Positions 17,310-25,301 of a stretch of 56,314 bases of DNA are shown here, one piece after another (the first letter of the stretch is position 1; each line of letters opens with the position of its first letter). The stretch lies in assembly GCF_000374005.1 (NCBI RefSeq), contig NZ_KB893170.1, positions 92,631 to 148,944 of the forward strand, read 5' to 3'. This DNA comes from Kiloniella laminariae DSM 19542. Lineage in GTDB: Bacteria; Pseudomonadota; Alphaproteobacteria; Kiloniellales; Kiloniellaceae. Both the position numbers and the translations under genes were made by a program. The notes under the pieces were generated by a model. That model worked only from the letters and a program-made list of their open reading frames with translations. It did not search any database and was not told the origin of the DNA.

Positions 17310-18320
17310 CTACTTTATCAACCCGGCCTCTTTATAGAACCGCTCGGCTCCAGCATGAAGAGGCACCCCCAAACCGGTCAGGGCACTTTCCAGACGGATG
17401 ACTTTCCCCTTGGCATGGCCAATATCCAGAAGCGTCCGGGACTGCTCGTTCCACAGAGCCTTGGTGATACCATAGATCAGCTCATCATCCTCTTTTGCAC
17501 TGGTAAACCACTGTGCCCCGACAGTTACGGTAGGGGTGTCATCAGAAATTCCCTCATAGGTCCCTGCCGGAATATTGTCAGAGGCAAAAAAACCGTATTT
17601 CCCGGTCAAATCATCAGCTTCCTTGCCCGCTATAGGAACAAGCTTGATATCAACACCGGAAGAAAGCTCTACAATCGCGCCCGTCGGGTAACCCGCAACG
17701 ACAAAAAAGGCATCAATCTTGCCGTTTCTCAGCGCCTCGGCAGCTTCGTTTCCCTTGAGGGCTTCCACTATAATATCAGCTTGGGTCACCCCAAAAGCTT
17801 CCATAATCAAATTGGCATCCACATAGGTACCAGATCCTGGCTCGTCCAAAGAAACCCGTTTTCCCTTCAGATCTTTCACCGAATTTATTCCGGAACCGAC
17901 AGACGCCACCAAGTGAATATGTTCAGGAAACAGGGCTGCAATCGATCTCAGCTCGATCATGGGTGGCTTGCCCTCCATCGTCCCTGTGCCCGTATAAGCC
18001 CAATAGGCCACATCTGACTGGGCAAAGCCGGAGTTACGAAGTCCGGAATCGATGGCGTTTACATTATCCACCGAGCCACGTGATGACACCGCTGAAGCAA
18101 TCAGATTTGGAACCCCGCAGCTCCCCCCTTCGTCACATTCCCGCGATCCGGGTGGTTTTGAAATCGCGTTAGCGATCACCCCACCGACAGGGTAATAAGT
18201 ATAGGAAGTACCACCTGTGCCGATGGTGAAAAACTTGATCTGCTGGGCTGACGCTGTCGCGACAAAAAGCACTCCAGCCGTCATCAATCCGGCAAATGTC
18301 TTCTTGAGTTGCAGCTTCAT
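17310..18320 (-). CDS. TAXI-family TRAP transporter solute-binding protein
   Basis: This is a 336-residue periplasmic binding protein with a signal peptide (MKLQLKKTFAGLMTAGVLFV, cleavage near ATASAQQ). Typical TAXI features are FFTIGTGGTSYTYYPVGG, SSRGSVDNVNAIDSG, DVAYWAYTGTG, and GSGTYVDANLIMEAF. Such proteins deliver substrates, often glutamate-like or other carboxylates, to a fused TRAP permease. Here the permease gene downstream is wrecked, so the protein is an orphan unless another permease is used. GAGGA precedes the ATG by six bases. The promoter region carries two TTGTATAGT repeats that resemble the operator upstream of the semialdehyde dehydrogenase gene. Confidence 0.92.
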   Translation of the reverse strand: MKLQLKKTFAGLMTAGVLFVATASAQQIKFFTIGTGGTSYTYYPVGGVIANAISKPPGSRECDEGGSCGVPNLIASAVSSRGSVDNVNAIDSGLRNSGFAQSDVAYWAYTGTGTMEGKPPMIELRSIAALFPEHIHLVASVGSGINSVKDLKGKRVSLDEPGSGTYVDANLIMEAFGVTQADIIVEALKGNEAAEALRNGKIDAFFVVAGYPTGAIVELSSGVDIKLVPIAGKEADDLTGKYGFFASDNIPAGTYEGISDDTPTVTVGAQWFTSAKEDDELIYGITKALWNEQSRTLLDIGHAKGKVIRLESALTGLGVPLHAGAERFYKEAGLIK

Positions 18321-18379
18321 GGGAATTCCTCGTGATGCTAAATTTTCTGAAGATCATCCCCCAATCAAAGCCCTGAGGG

Positions 18380-18409
18380 ATATAACACTATACAAAATTG
18401 ACTATACAA
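18380..18409 (-). promoter_or_regulatory. Candidate promoter with duplicated TTGTATAGT operator-like repeat
   Basis: On the minus strand TTGTATAGT occurs twice, 14 bases apart (18401-18409 and 18387-18395). The first copy gives a possible -35 TTGTAT, and TTATAT 18 bases on (18380-18385) a -10, predicting a start near 18373 and a 5' leader of about 50 bases for the TAXI binding protein. The half-site TTGTATA is shared with the palindrome at 12151. Confidence 0.45.
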
Positions 18410-18467
18410 TCTCTGCTCTGTTCAAACGAGCCCATTTTCAAAAAGAGATTTACGCACTCTCAACAGC

Positions 18468-19598
18468 TTACCAGCGGTTAACCCGGTTCCATCTGGCAAC
18501 AAGAGATCCTTGGGCATCATGCACCTCATAGTGCTCATAGGCCGCGACAGTCATGCAGACATGAATCGGCAAGATACGAAGCCGGCTGCCAACCGGATAG
18601 TCTTCGAAGGGCAGGTTACCTGAAACAGCCGCAATAAGCCCATGTTCCTGGTGGACACTCTCGACAAAAATTTCATCGATGATTGTGCCGTCCAGCTTGC
18701 AGACAAGACCATAACCCGATTGCGAGCTGAAAATACTGGCACTGATATCTTTTGACAGGGCCAGACCGCCAGCATCAACAAGCAAACGTCGGGAGGACCT
18801 GTTGTGGCCAATCACCGAGGTCAGAACTGTCGCAGCTATCTCATCTGCCTTGCAGGTGCCGATAAAAAGTTGATCCACATCCCCGAACATATAAACGCCC
18901 GGTCTGATTTCGCTCAAACCTTCAAAGGATCTGGCGAACACGGCTGTCGGCGTGGAACCTGCACTGACAAGCGGACAGGAAAAACCTGCCTTGCGCAGAC
19001 GTTCGGCCGCCCTCACCACGGCAAGGCGTTCCTGTTCGGCAATCTCGGCGATCTCCTCTGCTGTAGAAAACCCGTAGGAATGCCCGGCATGTGTCAAAAC
19101 GCCTTCAAAACTGAGCCGTCTGGAGTTTTTCAGAGCCGCGGCCAGATCAAGAAGATCAGCAGATTCAGATAGAACCCCACCACGGCCACCCCCAGAATCA
19201 ATTTCGACAGCCACAGAAAATGTTGTTCCCAGACGTTCGGCTTCGTCATCAAGGGCAGGGATAACAGCGGCATTATCCGTGATCAGGCCAAGTTTGACGC
19301 CTTTATCCTGTATTTTCTGCGCTGTAGTCAGTTTCCCCGGCACGATCCCCACAGCATAAAGAATATCCCGTACCCCGGCATCGGCAAAAAAATCAGCTTC
19401 TGCCAGGGTCGAAACTGTTATGCCCTCAAAGCCCCCCCTGGTAGCCAACTTATAAGCTTCAACCGACTTGGCTGTTTTCATATGGGGCCGTAAACGCACC
19501 TCCGCCCCTTGAGCCCGTTCCTGCATCACCCGACAATTGTTTTCAAACACATCCCGATTCAGCAAAAGTGACGGAGTTCCAAGATCTTCAAACGGCAT
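18468..19598 (-). CDS. DSD1-family PLP enzyme (D-threonine aldolase / D-serine dehydratase-like)
   Basis: This is a 376-residue fold-type III (alanine racemase-like) PLP enzyme. The Schiff-base lysine is K41 in RPHMKTAKS. A probable metal site is formed by the His and Cys of PIHVCMTVAAY near the C-terminus, as in the DSD1 family. GGGRGGV and SAGSTPTAVF are other family blocks. Members cleave D-threonine or D-3-hydroxyaspartate to glycine and an aldehyde or glyoxylate, or dehydrate D-serine. Sequence alone does not decide which. It starts 21 bases after thyA ends, with GGAG seven bases before the ATG, so it is probably co-transcribed with thyA. Glycine release would feed one-carbon units toward thymidylate, which is inference. 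Confidence 0.85.
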   Translation of the reverse strand: MPFEDLGTPSLLLNRDVFENNCRVMQERAQGAEVRLRPHMKTAKSVEAYKLATRGGFEGITVSTLAEADFFADAGVRDILYAVGIVPGKLTTAQKIQDKGVKLGLITDNAAVIPALDDEAERLGTTFSVAVEIDSGGGRGGVLSESADLLDLAAALKNSRRLSFEGVLTHAGHSYGFSTAEEIAEIAEQERLAVVRAAERLRKAGFSCPLVSAGSTPTAVFARSFEGLSEIRPGVYMFGDVDQLFIGTCKADEIAATVLTSVIGHNRSSRRLLVDAGGLALSKDISASIFSSQSGYGLVCKLDGTIIDEIFVESVHQEHGLIAAVSGNLPFEDYPVGSRLRILPIHVCMTVAAYEHYEVHDAQGSLVARWNRVNRW

Positions 19599-19619
19599 GG
19601 GACAGCTCCGGGTCAGGAC

Positions 19620-20414
19620 TCAGACAGATACTTCTGCAGGAATATGGGGATGGGCGTCATAGCCAAGGATTTCAAAATCCTCGAACCGATAATCGAAAAT
19701 ACTCTCCGGTTTCCGCTTGATCCGCAAGGTAGGCAGACTATTGGGCTCTCGCTTGAGCTGGATTTTCGCCTGTTCCAGGTGATTGAGATAAAGGTGTGTA
19801 TCGCCGAAGGTATGAACAAAGTCGCCCGGTTTTAGATCACATTGCTGCGCAATCATGCAGGTCAGCAGGGCATAGGATGCAATATTGAACGGCACCCCCA
19901 GGAAAATATCGGCACTGCGTTGATAGAGCTGACAGGAAAGACGTCCGTCCGCCACATAGAATTGAAACATGCTGTGACAGGGAGGTAACGCCATACTGTC
20001 AACCTCGGCCACATTCCAGGCCGACACAATATGGCGGCGGGAATCCGGATTGTTTTTCAGCTGGGTCATCAACTTGGAGATCTGATCAATCGTATGGCCA
20101 TCCGGCGCAGGCCAGGAACGCCATTGATGGCCGTAAACCGGACCAAGGTTTCCATCGGCATCAGCCCACTCATCCCAGATCCGTACCCCATTTTCTTTGA
20201 GGTAGCGAATATTTGTGTCCCCTGACAGGAACCACAACAACTCGTGTATCACCGACTTGATGTGCAGTTTCTTGGTCGTCATAAGAGGAAAACCATCATC
20301 CAGATGAAAACGGACCTGCCTGCCAAAAACGCTCAGAGTACCCGTTCCCGTCCGGTCTCCCTTTTCGGTACCATTGGCAAGAACGTCCTTCATGAGGGCG
20401 AGATACTGATGCAT
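19620..20414 (-). CDS. thyA: Thymidylate synthase
   Basis: ThyA methylates dUMP to dTMP using methylenetetrahydrofolate. The 264 residues equal the length of the E. coli enzyme. The catalytic cysteine is C146 in [13 protein letters not shown], and [36 protein letters not shown] and [15 protein letters not shown] are all present. It normally forms an operon with folA and hflKC in related bacteria. Here a DSD1-type gene follows directly and folA is displaced by about 8.4 kb. Confidence 0.97.
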   Translation of the reverse strand: MHQYLALMKDVLANGTEKGDRTGTGTLSVFGRQVRFHLDDGFPLMTTKKLHIKSVIHELLWFLSGDTNIRYLKENGVRIWDEWADADGNLGPVYGHQWRSWPAPDGHTIDQISKLMTQLKNNPDSRRHIVSAWNVAEVDSMALPPCHSMFQFYVADGRLSCQLYQRSADIFLGVPFNIASYALLTCMIAQQCDLKPGDFVHTFGDTHLYLNHLEQAKIQLKREPNSLPTLRIKRKPESIFDYRFEDFEILGYDAHPHIPAEVSV

Positions 20415-20563
20415 GGAATTTCCTTAAATGAACATAATAGCGGTAACAATCCCTGTGTAGCCCACAGAATCGCACTGTCTACACAACAAAAAATCCTGCA
20501 CCGGATCATACACGCTCGGCTGCGTCAGGAAAACTGTCTGTCCCGATCATTCTCTGTACCTCT

Positions 20564-20659
20564 ATGAAATTTTACGCTTTCGCAAAATGCTTCATTCCCC
20601 TTGCCATACTCATGCTCATAGGGGCCAGTTCCAGTGGGCAGCACCCTGCCGTCCAGTAA
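20564..20659 (+). other. Possible 31-residue hydrophobic small ORF in the thyA-ssrA gap
   Basis: An ATG at 20564 opens a short frame with a signal-like sequence (a positively charged start, then CFIPLAILMLIGASSSG) ending at TAA 20657-20659. No Shine-Dalgarno is visible before it, so coding is doubtful. Apart from this and the ssrA promoter I see no other gene in the 460-base stretch 20415-20876. It also contains the thyA promoter region. Confidence 0.2.
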
Positions 20660-20840
20660 TTCAGGGAAATATTTTCAATGATGTTCTATCTCTGGCACCC
20701 GGGTCTGGAGCGTTTAAACAATAACAATCCGGTCACAATGTTTATTTCAATCTTAGACTTGATCGCTGCCTTGCTATGGGGCAACAGCTCACTTACCCGG
20801 AAGAAAGTGTAAAATTCAGGGAAAATAAAAAGATGAACCC

Positions 20841-20870
20841 TTGTGAAGTCCTGTAAATAGTTACTATATT
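20841..20870 (+). promoter_or_regulatory. Promoter of ssrA
   Basis: TTGTGA (20841-20846) and TATATT (20865-20870) are separated by 18 bases, a good sigma-70-like promoter. The predicted transcript start is near 20877, just before the acceptor piece of the permuted tmRNA. Confidence 0.65.
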
Positions 20871-20876
20871 CAAAGT

Positions 20877-21203
20877 GTCGGCTTCGGCCGTCTATGGTGC
20901 TAAACGGGCTTATGGAATAAGCGTTGTGGACCCGGGGGCGGTACCCGGCGCCTCCACCATTCCCTCCCGGAGATTTCTCCGAGAGATTTATGGGGGCGAA
21001 ATAGGATCGACACGCGTGGTAAAGATTTGTTCGGTGCCCGGCATGGTTCCGCCGTTATCGGGCCATTTGAGTAGTTGCAAATGACAATACTCGTGAGGTA
21101 GCTCTCGCTGCTTAATTGCAGTCGGAGCAACCGCTTTTAAGCCCTAGACTCTCACAAGTCTAGGCGGGGTTCGGGGGTGCACCTGGCAACAGAAGCCCCC
21201 CAC
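20877..21203 (+). ncRNA. ssrA: Circularly permuted two-piece transfer-messenger RNA
   Basis: The tRNA-like 3' half comes first: a T-arm containing CCGGGGGCGGTACCCGG, then CGCCTCC and ACCA ending at 20959. About 32 bases of intervening sequence follow, then the 5' half starting GGGGGCG at 20992 with the D-arm analogue GGATCGACACG. The two strands pair as a 7-bp acceptor stem whose third pair is G-U, the alanine identity mark. After the conserved TAGTTGCAAATGAC region the tag frame reads ANDNTREVALAA followed by TAA (resume alanine codon included at the first GCA). Pseudoknot-like GC-rich elements run to about 21200. The permuted, two-piece form is typical of Alphaproteobacteria. The outer ends are approximate. 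It rescues stalled ribosomes and marks their products for ClpXP. Confidence 0.92.
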
Positions 21204-21210
21204 TTACTCA

Positions 21211-21235
21211 CTGTTTCGGTACAGTTCCGAAACAG
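21211..21235. terminator. Hairpin between ssrA and sspB
   Basis: CTGTTTCGG and CCGAAACAG form a perfect 9-bp stem with a 7-base loop. The T-run after it is weak. It may end ssrA transcription, protect the 3' end, or only partly separate ssrA from sspB. Confidence 0.5.
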
Positions 21236-21289
21236 TTCTGAACAAGAAAAACATAGGTCTGGGACGGCCACACCTGGAATTACGAAGGT

Positions 21290-21853
21290 ATGTCGGGAAA
21301 CAACGAAATCTCTGAAAGCGAACTTCGCTACGACCATATGGTCGAAAAAGCCCTTTTGAATGTTGTTCGGGAATCCCTCGAATATGCGGCAAAGAATGGC
21401 TTGCCCGGTGACCATCATTTTTACATCACCTTTAACACCTCTCAGGAAGAAGTGATCATTCCCGATCACCTGAAGGCACGTTATCCCGGTGAAATGACCA
21501 TCATTCTGCAATACCAGTTCTGGGATCTTGAAGTCGGTCAGGACGGTTTCAGCGTGACACTCAGCTTCTCGGATGTCCCTGAGCGTATGAGCATTCCCTA
21601 CGCCGCCATTGTTGCTTTTGCTGATCCGTCTGTTCGCTTTGGATTGCAATTTGATATTACCAATGGGGAGAATGGCGACTTCGAAGACGATCTTGAAGAT
21701 CTGCTCGAAGATTATGAGGATGACGACGACTTCGACACTGGCGACGAGATCGCCAACAGTGACGAAAACCCCAAAGATAAAACCGCTAAAGAAAAGCCCA
21801 AGGACGGCGGCACTGACAACATTGTCACGCTGGATGCTTTCCGCAAAAAATAG
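21290..21853 (+). CDS. sspB: SspB, adaptor delivering ssrA-tagged proteins to ClpXP (alpha type)
   Basis: This is a 187-residue protein matching the alphaproteobacterial SspB family. The folded substrate-binding domain spans about 10-125, with DHHFYITFNT, IPDHLKARYPGEMTIILQYQ and FSDVPERMSIPYAAI. A long acidic linker follows (EDDLEDLLEDYEDDDDFD), then a basic end TLDAFRKK that should be the ClpX-docking tail. SspB binds part of the ssrA tag and tethers the substrate to ClpX. The gene starts about 90 bases beyond the tmRNA gene on the same strand, so tag and tag-reader are encoded side by side. The ribosome site (GAAGG) is close to the ATG. Confidence 0.93.
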   Translation: MSGNNEISESELRYDHMVEKALLNVVRESLEYAAKNGLPGDHHFYITFNTSQEEVIIPDHLKARYPGEMTIILQYQFWDLEVGQDGFSVTLSFSDVPERMSIPYAAIVAFADPSVRFGLQFDITNGENGDFEDDLEDLLEDYEDDDDFDTGDEIANSDENPKDKTAKEKPKDGGTDNIVTLDAFRKK

Positions 21854-21920
21854 CCCCTGTTTCGGACACGAAAGCACTTTTGTGTACTCAGAAACGGCGA
21901 AAATGCTTTCGCTATTTGAT

Positions 21921-21975
21921 TTGTCGTACTTTGCCTCTCTTTTGATCGGTTCCGATCAAAAGGAAAAAGCTTTAA
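21921..21975. repeat. Dispersed palindromic repeat, copy 1
   Basis: The palindrome CTTTTGATCGG-TT-CCGATCAAAAG (21939-21962) is flanked by TTGTCGTACTTT on the left and GAAAAAGCTTTAA on the right. A second copy with the same flanks lies at 30680-30733. It is intergenic, downstream of sspB. Confidence 0.7.
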
Positions 21976-21989
21976 GCTGCACAAGACAA

Positions 21990-22014
21990 AAAAGGCCCGG
22001 TGATCGGGCCTTTT
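21990..22014. terminator. Bidirectional terminator after sspB
   Basis: AAAAGGCCCG and CGGGCCTTTT form a perfect 10-bp stem with a 5-base loop, with A/T runs on both sides. It separates sspB (+) from the small minus-strand gene at 22091. Confidence 0.85.
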
Positions 22015-22090
22015 ACTTCTTCATTTTTCACAAACTTGCCCCGGGATGAATATTATTCACCCGCAGAACCTAACCATCCATACTTTAAAT

Positions 22091-22297
22091 TCAGTCTTCT
22101 TTAGGCACCCGTGCCATCGTACGCGGATCCCATTTGACCACTTTTTTGGGCTTTTCAGGAGGCGCAAGTATGGATTCATTGTTCCGTCCGACCAGCGTGG
22201 CAAACTCTTCGAAACGACGACGCATCTCTTTACGTTCTTCTGTCGTCATCTCCTGAACAGGTTTATCTGATAAATCTTTCTGGCGAATATCGGTCAT
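22091..22297 (-). CDS. Small hypothetical charged protein, 68 residues
   Basis: I do not recognise the family. The protein is soluble and strongly charged, with a probable helix rich in Glu and Arg (TTEERKEMRRRFEEFATLV) and a Lys/Pro-rich C-terminal part (PPEKPKKVVKWDPRTMARV). There is no signal peptide or membrane segment. The ribosome site is weak (AGAG). It stands alone between convergent sspB and a divergent hydrolase gene. The biased, protein-like composition and clean spacing favour a real gene. Confidence 0.55.
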   Translation of the reverse strand: MTDIRQKDLSDKPVQEMTTEERKEMRRRFEEFATLVGRNNESILAPPEKPKKVVKWDPRTMARVPKED

Positions 22298-22370
22298 GCT
22301 CTATACCGTATCAGTCTGTGATATCTGTGATATTTTCTATTACCTGTTTGAAATTATACACTAAAGGTTC

Positions 22371-22997
22371 ATGACAAGCATCCCCTTTCTCGTTGATGGT
22401 ACCGGGAACACCAACAGTACCATTATTTTTGCCCATGGTGCCGGGGCACCTATGGACAGTCCCTTTATGGATTTTTTTAGCCAGAATCTTGCCCAATCCG
22501 GGCATCGGATTGTCCGTTTCGAATTCCCCTATATGGCCGAACGTCGTTGCTCGGGGAAGAAACGGCCGCCCGACAGGATGGAAAAACTGCTGCCCTTTTT
22601 TCAGCAGGTGGCCAACAGCCAGAAGGACCACCCTTTATTTCTTGCCGGAAAATCTCTCGGCGGTCGCGTTGCCAGCATGATTGCAGACCAGCTTGACGTT
22701 TCTGGCTTGATTTGCCTGGGATACCCCTTCCATCCACCGGGCAAACCGGAAAAAACTCGCACAGATCATCTCGCCACGTTAAAAACACCCGGGCTTATCC
22801 TGCAGGGAACCAGAGACCCATTTGGCACGCCGGATGACATCGCTGGCTACCTCCTTTCCCCGATGATCGAACTTCATTGGGCAGGAGACGGTGATCACGA
22901 TCTGGTTCCCCGAAAACGTTCAGGACGAACCAAAACTCAAAACTGGGATGAATGCCTGCAGAGAATTAATCTGTTCATCAAGGAGAAGAGTCGGTGA
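22371..22997 (+). CDS. Alpha/beta-hydrolase of the KANL3/Tex30-like family
   Basis: This is a 208-residue cytoplasmic alpha/beta hydrolase. The oxyanion segment is IIFAHGAGAPMDSPFM, the nucleophile serine is S95 in AGKSLGGRVA, the acid lies around QGTRDPFG, and the catalytic histidine is in GDGDHDLVP. This pattern fits the KANL3/Tex30 dienelactone-hydrolase-like group. The natural substrate is unknown. Its stop codon overlaps the GTG start of the next gene by four bases (GTGA), so the two are translationally coupled. Confidence 0.82.
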   Translation: MTSIPFLVDGTGNTNSTIIFAHGAGAPMDSPFMDFFSQNLAQSGHRIVRFEFPYMAERRCSGKKRPPDRMEKLLPFFQQVANSQKDHPLFLAGKSLGGRVASMIADQLDVSGLICLGYPFHPPGKPEKTRTDHLATLKTPGLILQGTRDPFGTPDDIAGYLLSPMIELHWAGDGDHDLVPRKRSGRTKTQNWDECLQRINLFIKEKSR

Positions 22998-23353
22998 AAA
23001 AAGCCCTGCCATCCGTCGTTGAAAGCACAATCAATCGCTGCCTGCCTCTTGGCGAGGTCCGCGCCCGGGCAATGTTCGGGGGGCATGGACTCTATTTCGA
23101 AGAGGTGATGTTTGCCCTCGAAGCTGAAAACCTGCTCTATCTGAAAGCAGATAAAGAAACGGAACAGTACTTCCTTGATGCCCGTTGCTCTCCCTTCAGC
23201 TATCAGGGAAAAACAGCACCGGTCAAAATGTCGTACTGGACGGTCCCACCCGCAGCAGCAGATAACCAAGAGGAATATCTTGTCTGGATCGAACGCGCGA
23301 TATCCGCCGCGAAACGAACCCGACAAAAACGGACCAGGAAAACCAAAGGCTAA
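22994..23353 (+). CDS. TfoX N-terminal domain protein
   Basis: This is a 119-residue protein carrying only the TfoX N-terminal domain, recognised from [20 protein letters not shown] and [13 protein letters not shown]. The full Sxy/TfoX competence regulator also has a C-terminal domain, which is absent here, so a role in competence should not be assumed. It ends in a strongly basic tail ([13 protein letters not shown]). GTG start, overlapping the hydrolase stop by four bases. Confidence 0.82.
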   Translation: MKKALPSVVESTINRCLPLGEVRARAMFGGHGLYFEEVMFALEAENLLYLKADKETEQYFLDARCSPFSYQGKTAPVKMSYWTVPPAAADNQEEYLVWIERAISAAKRTRQKRTRKTKG

Positions 23354-23559
23354 CACCGGGAAAGCAGCCTCATACCCCTTTCCCCCTGCCGCAGCCGGAG
23401 GTGCAGGGTGAAAAAATTACAAATAATCCGGCCAAGGCTATTATAACCCGTGAACAACCAGTGTATACTGCGCCGCAACATAAAGTATTTTTTCCCGCAC
23501 AAATAAAGAGTCGGGAAAAGCATGACAACACCAAGCAAAGAATTAGGGAGCTTCCCACT

Positions 23560-24966
23560 ATGTCGAGTAAAGGCAATATCCGCATCGAAAACGATTCCAT
23601 GGGTGACATTGAAGTCCTGGCTGATCGCTATTGGGGCGCACAAACCCAGCGGTCATTGCAAAATTTCAAGATTGGTGGGGAAAAAATGCCCCCGGCCCTC
23701 ATTAAAGCACTGGGCACCCAGAAACTGGCCGCAGCCAGAACCAACATGGAACTCGGCGTACTTGATGCGAAACTGGGCGAAACCATCTGTGCTGCAGCAC
23801 AGGAAGTGATCGATGGGAAATTGACAGAACATTTCCCGCTTGTGGTCTGGCAAACCGGCTCAGGCACCCAGAGCAACATGAACACAAACGAGGTAATTGC
23901 CGGACGAGCCAACGAACTTCTCACCGGAGAGCGCGGTGGCAAAACCCCGGTGCACCCCAATGATCATTGTAATATGGGCCAGTCATCCAACGATACTTTC
24001 CCTACGGCTATGTCTATTGCCGGTGTTCGCCTGTTAAGCGAAGAGACCATCCCTGCCCTCGAACGGCTCCACCAGGCACTGGATATGAAGGCCAAAGCCT
24101 TTGACCACATTATTAAAATTGGTAGAACCCATCTTATGGATGCCACGCCCTTGACACTGGGCCAGGAATTCTCCGGTTACGCCAAACAGATCGAATACGG
24201 CATAGCCCGCATTCGGGCGACCCTGCCCCGCCTTGCCGAGCTGGCCCAGGGTGGCACAGCAGTGGGAACAGGTCTGAATTCTGTTGTCGGTTTTGCCGAA
24301 AAGTTTGCTGTTCATGTATCTGACATTACCAAACTTCCCTTCACAACAGCAGAAAACAAATTTGAAGCTCTGGCAGCACATGACGCTATTGTTGAATCCT
24401 CCGGTGCGTTGAATGTGCTCGCTGTTTCCCTGATGAAAATTGCCAATGATGTCCGTATGCTCGGCTCCGGCCCTCGCTGTGGTTTTGGCGAACTTCTTCT
24501 TCCTGCCAACGAACCTGGTTCTTCAATCATGCCAGGAAAGGTAAACCCGACCCAGACCGAGGCCCTGACAATGGTCTGTGCTCAGGTGATGGGGAACCAC
24601 ACAACTGTAACGGTCGCGGGGTCTAACGGTCACTTCGAACTGAATGTTTTCAAGCCGGTCATGATCTATAACCTGCTGCAATCTGCCAAACTGATTGGGG
24701 ATGCTTGTGACAGTTTCCGCGAGAACTGTGTCGAAGGTATTGAAGCCAATGAAGACCGTATCACCGAACTGATGCAACAGTCTCTGATGCTTGTTACAGC
24801 CCTGAACCCACACATCGGTTATGACAATGCTGCGAAAGTAGCGAAGAAAGCCTATGCAGAAAACAGTACTCTGAAACAGGCAGCCATTGATCTTGGTCTG
24901 CTCACAGCAGAACAGTTTGATCAGTGGGTACGCCCGGAAAATATGGTCGGCCCCCGTAAGAATTGA
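23560..24966 (+). CDS. fumC: Fumarate hydratase, class II
   Basis: FumC interconverts fumarate and malate in the TCA cycle. From the ATG at 23560 it has 468 residues, the usual length. The frame is open to 23401 but that extension is not family-like, and GGGAG lies about nine bases before 23560. Signatures are [33 protein letters not shown], and the fumarase/aspartase signature [11 protein letters not shown]. The class II enzyme has no Fe-S cluster, unlike class I. A strong terminator follows. Confidence 0.97.
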   Translation: MSSKGNIRIENDSMGDIEVLADRYWGAQTQRSLQNFKIGGEKMPPALIKALGTQKLAAARTNMELGVLDAKLGETICAAAQEVIDGKLTEHFPLVVWQTGSGTQSNMNTNEVIAGRANELLTGERGGKTPVHPNDHCNMGQSSNDTFPTAMSIAGVRLLSEETIPALERLHQALDMKAKAFDHIIKIGRTHLMDATPLTLGQEFSGYAKQIEYGIARIRATLPRLAELAQGGTAVGTGLNSVVGFAEKFAVHVSDITKLPFTTAENKFEALAAHDAIVESSGALNVLAVSLMKIANDVRMLGSGPRCGFGELLLPANEPGSSIMPGKVNPTQTEALTMVCAQVMGNHTTVTVAGSNGHFELNVFKPVMIYNLLQSAKLIGDACDSFRENCVEGIEANEDRITELMQQSLMLVTALNPHIGYDNAAKVAKKAYAENSTLKQAAIDLGLLTAEQFDQWVRPENMVGPRKN

Positions 24967-24985
24967 TCTCGCCAACCCAAGAATC

Positions 24986-25017
24986 AAAAAGGAGCGGCTC
25001 ATCACCGCTCCTTTTTT
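24986..25017 (+). terminator. Rho-independent terminator after fumC
   Basis: GGAGCGG and CCGCTCC with a 7-base loop, preceded by AAAAA and followed by TTTTTT, so it can act on both strands. Confidence 0.88.
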
Positions 25018-25044
25018 GATCAAGAACAGATTATAATACGCGCC

Positions 25045-25284
25045 ATGCCAGATACTGAAGTCAGAAAGAGATCCATAACTATTGCAGGTCACAGAACCAG
25101 CTTCACACTGGAAGAAGCTTTCTGGCAACAACTCAGACTTATCGCCCAGACTGAGGATATCTCTATCAACCGACTGGTAGAAAAGATCGATAAAACCCGC
25201 GAAGGGAACCTTTCCAGCGCCTTGCGTATTTTTGTGCTTAACCGGTTACTGGAACAGCAGAACAAACAGGACAGCAGCGCCTGA
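25045..25284 (+). CDS. Ribbon-helix-helix domain protein
   Basis: This is a 79-residue protein of the RHH_4 type common in Alphaproteobacteria near fumC and sspB. The beta strand is RSITIAGHRTSFTLEEAFW and the two helices are WQQLRLIAQTEDI and INRLVEKIDKTR. The C-terminal part has the family pattern NLSSALRIFVL. It may bind DNA or RNA as a dimer, but no target is known. It converges on the asmA-like gene with 17 bases between stop codons. Confidence 0.85.
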   Translation: MPDTEVRKRSITIAGHRTSFTLEEAFWQQLRLIAQTEDISINRLVEKIDKTREGNLSSALRIFVLNRLLEQQNKQDSSA

Positions 25285-25301
25285 AAACTCTGGCTTAAGG
25301 T

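Noticed and set aside
21152-21877. 241-codon minus-strand frame
   Set aside because: Antisense to sspB and part of ssrA. sspB is clearly the real gene.
22994-23353. Competence regulator Sxy/TfoX
   Set aside because: Only the N-terminal domain is present. The name would overstate the function.
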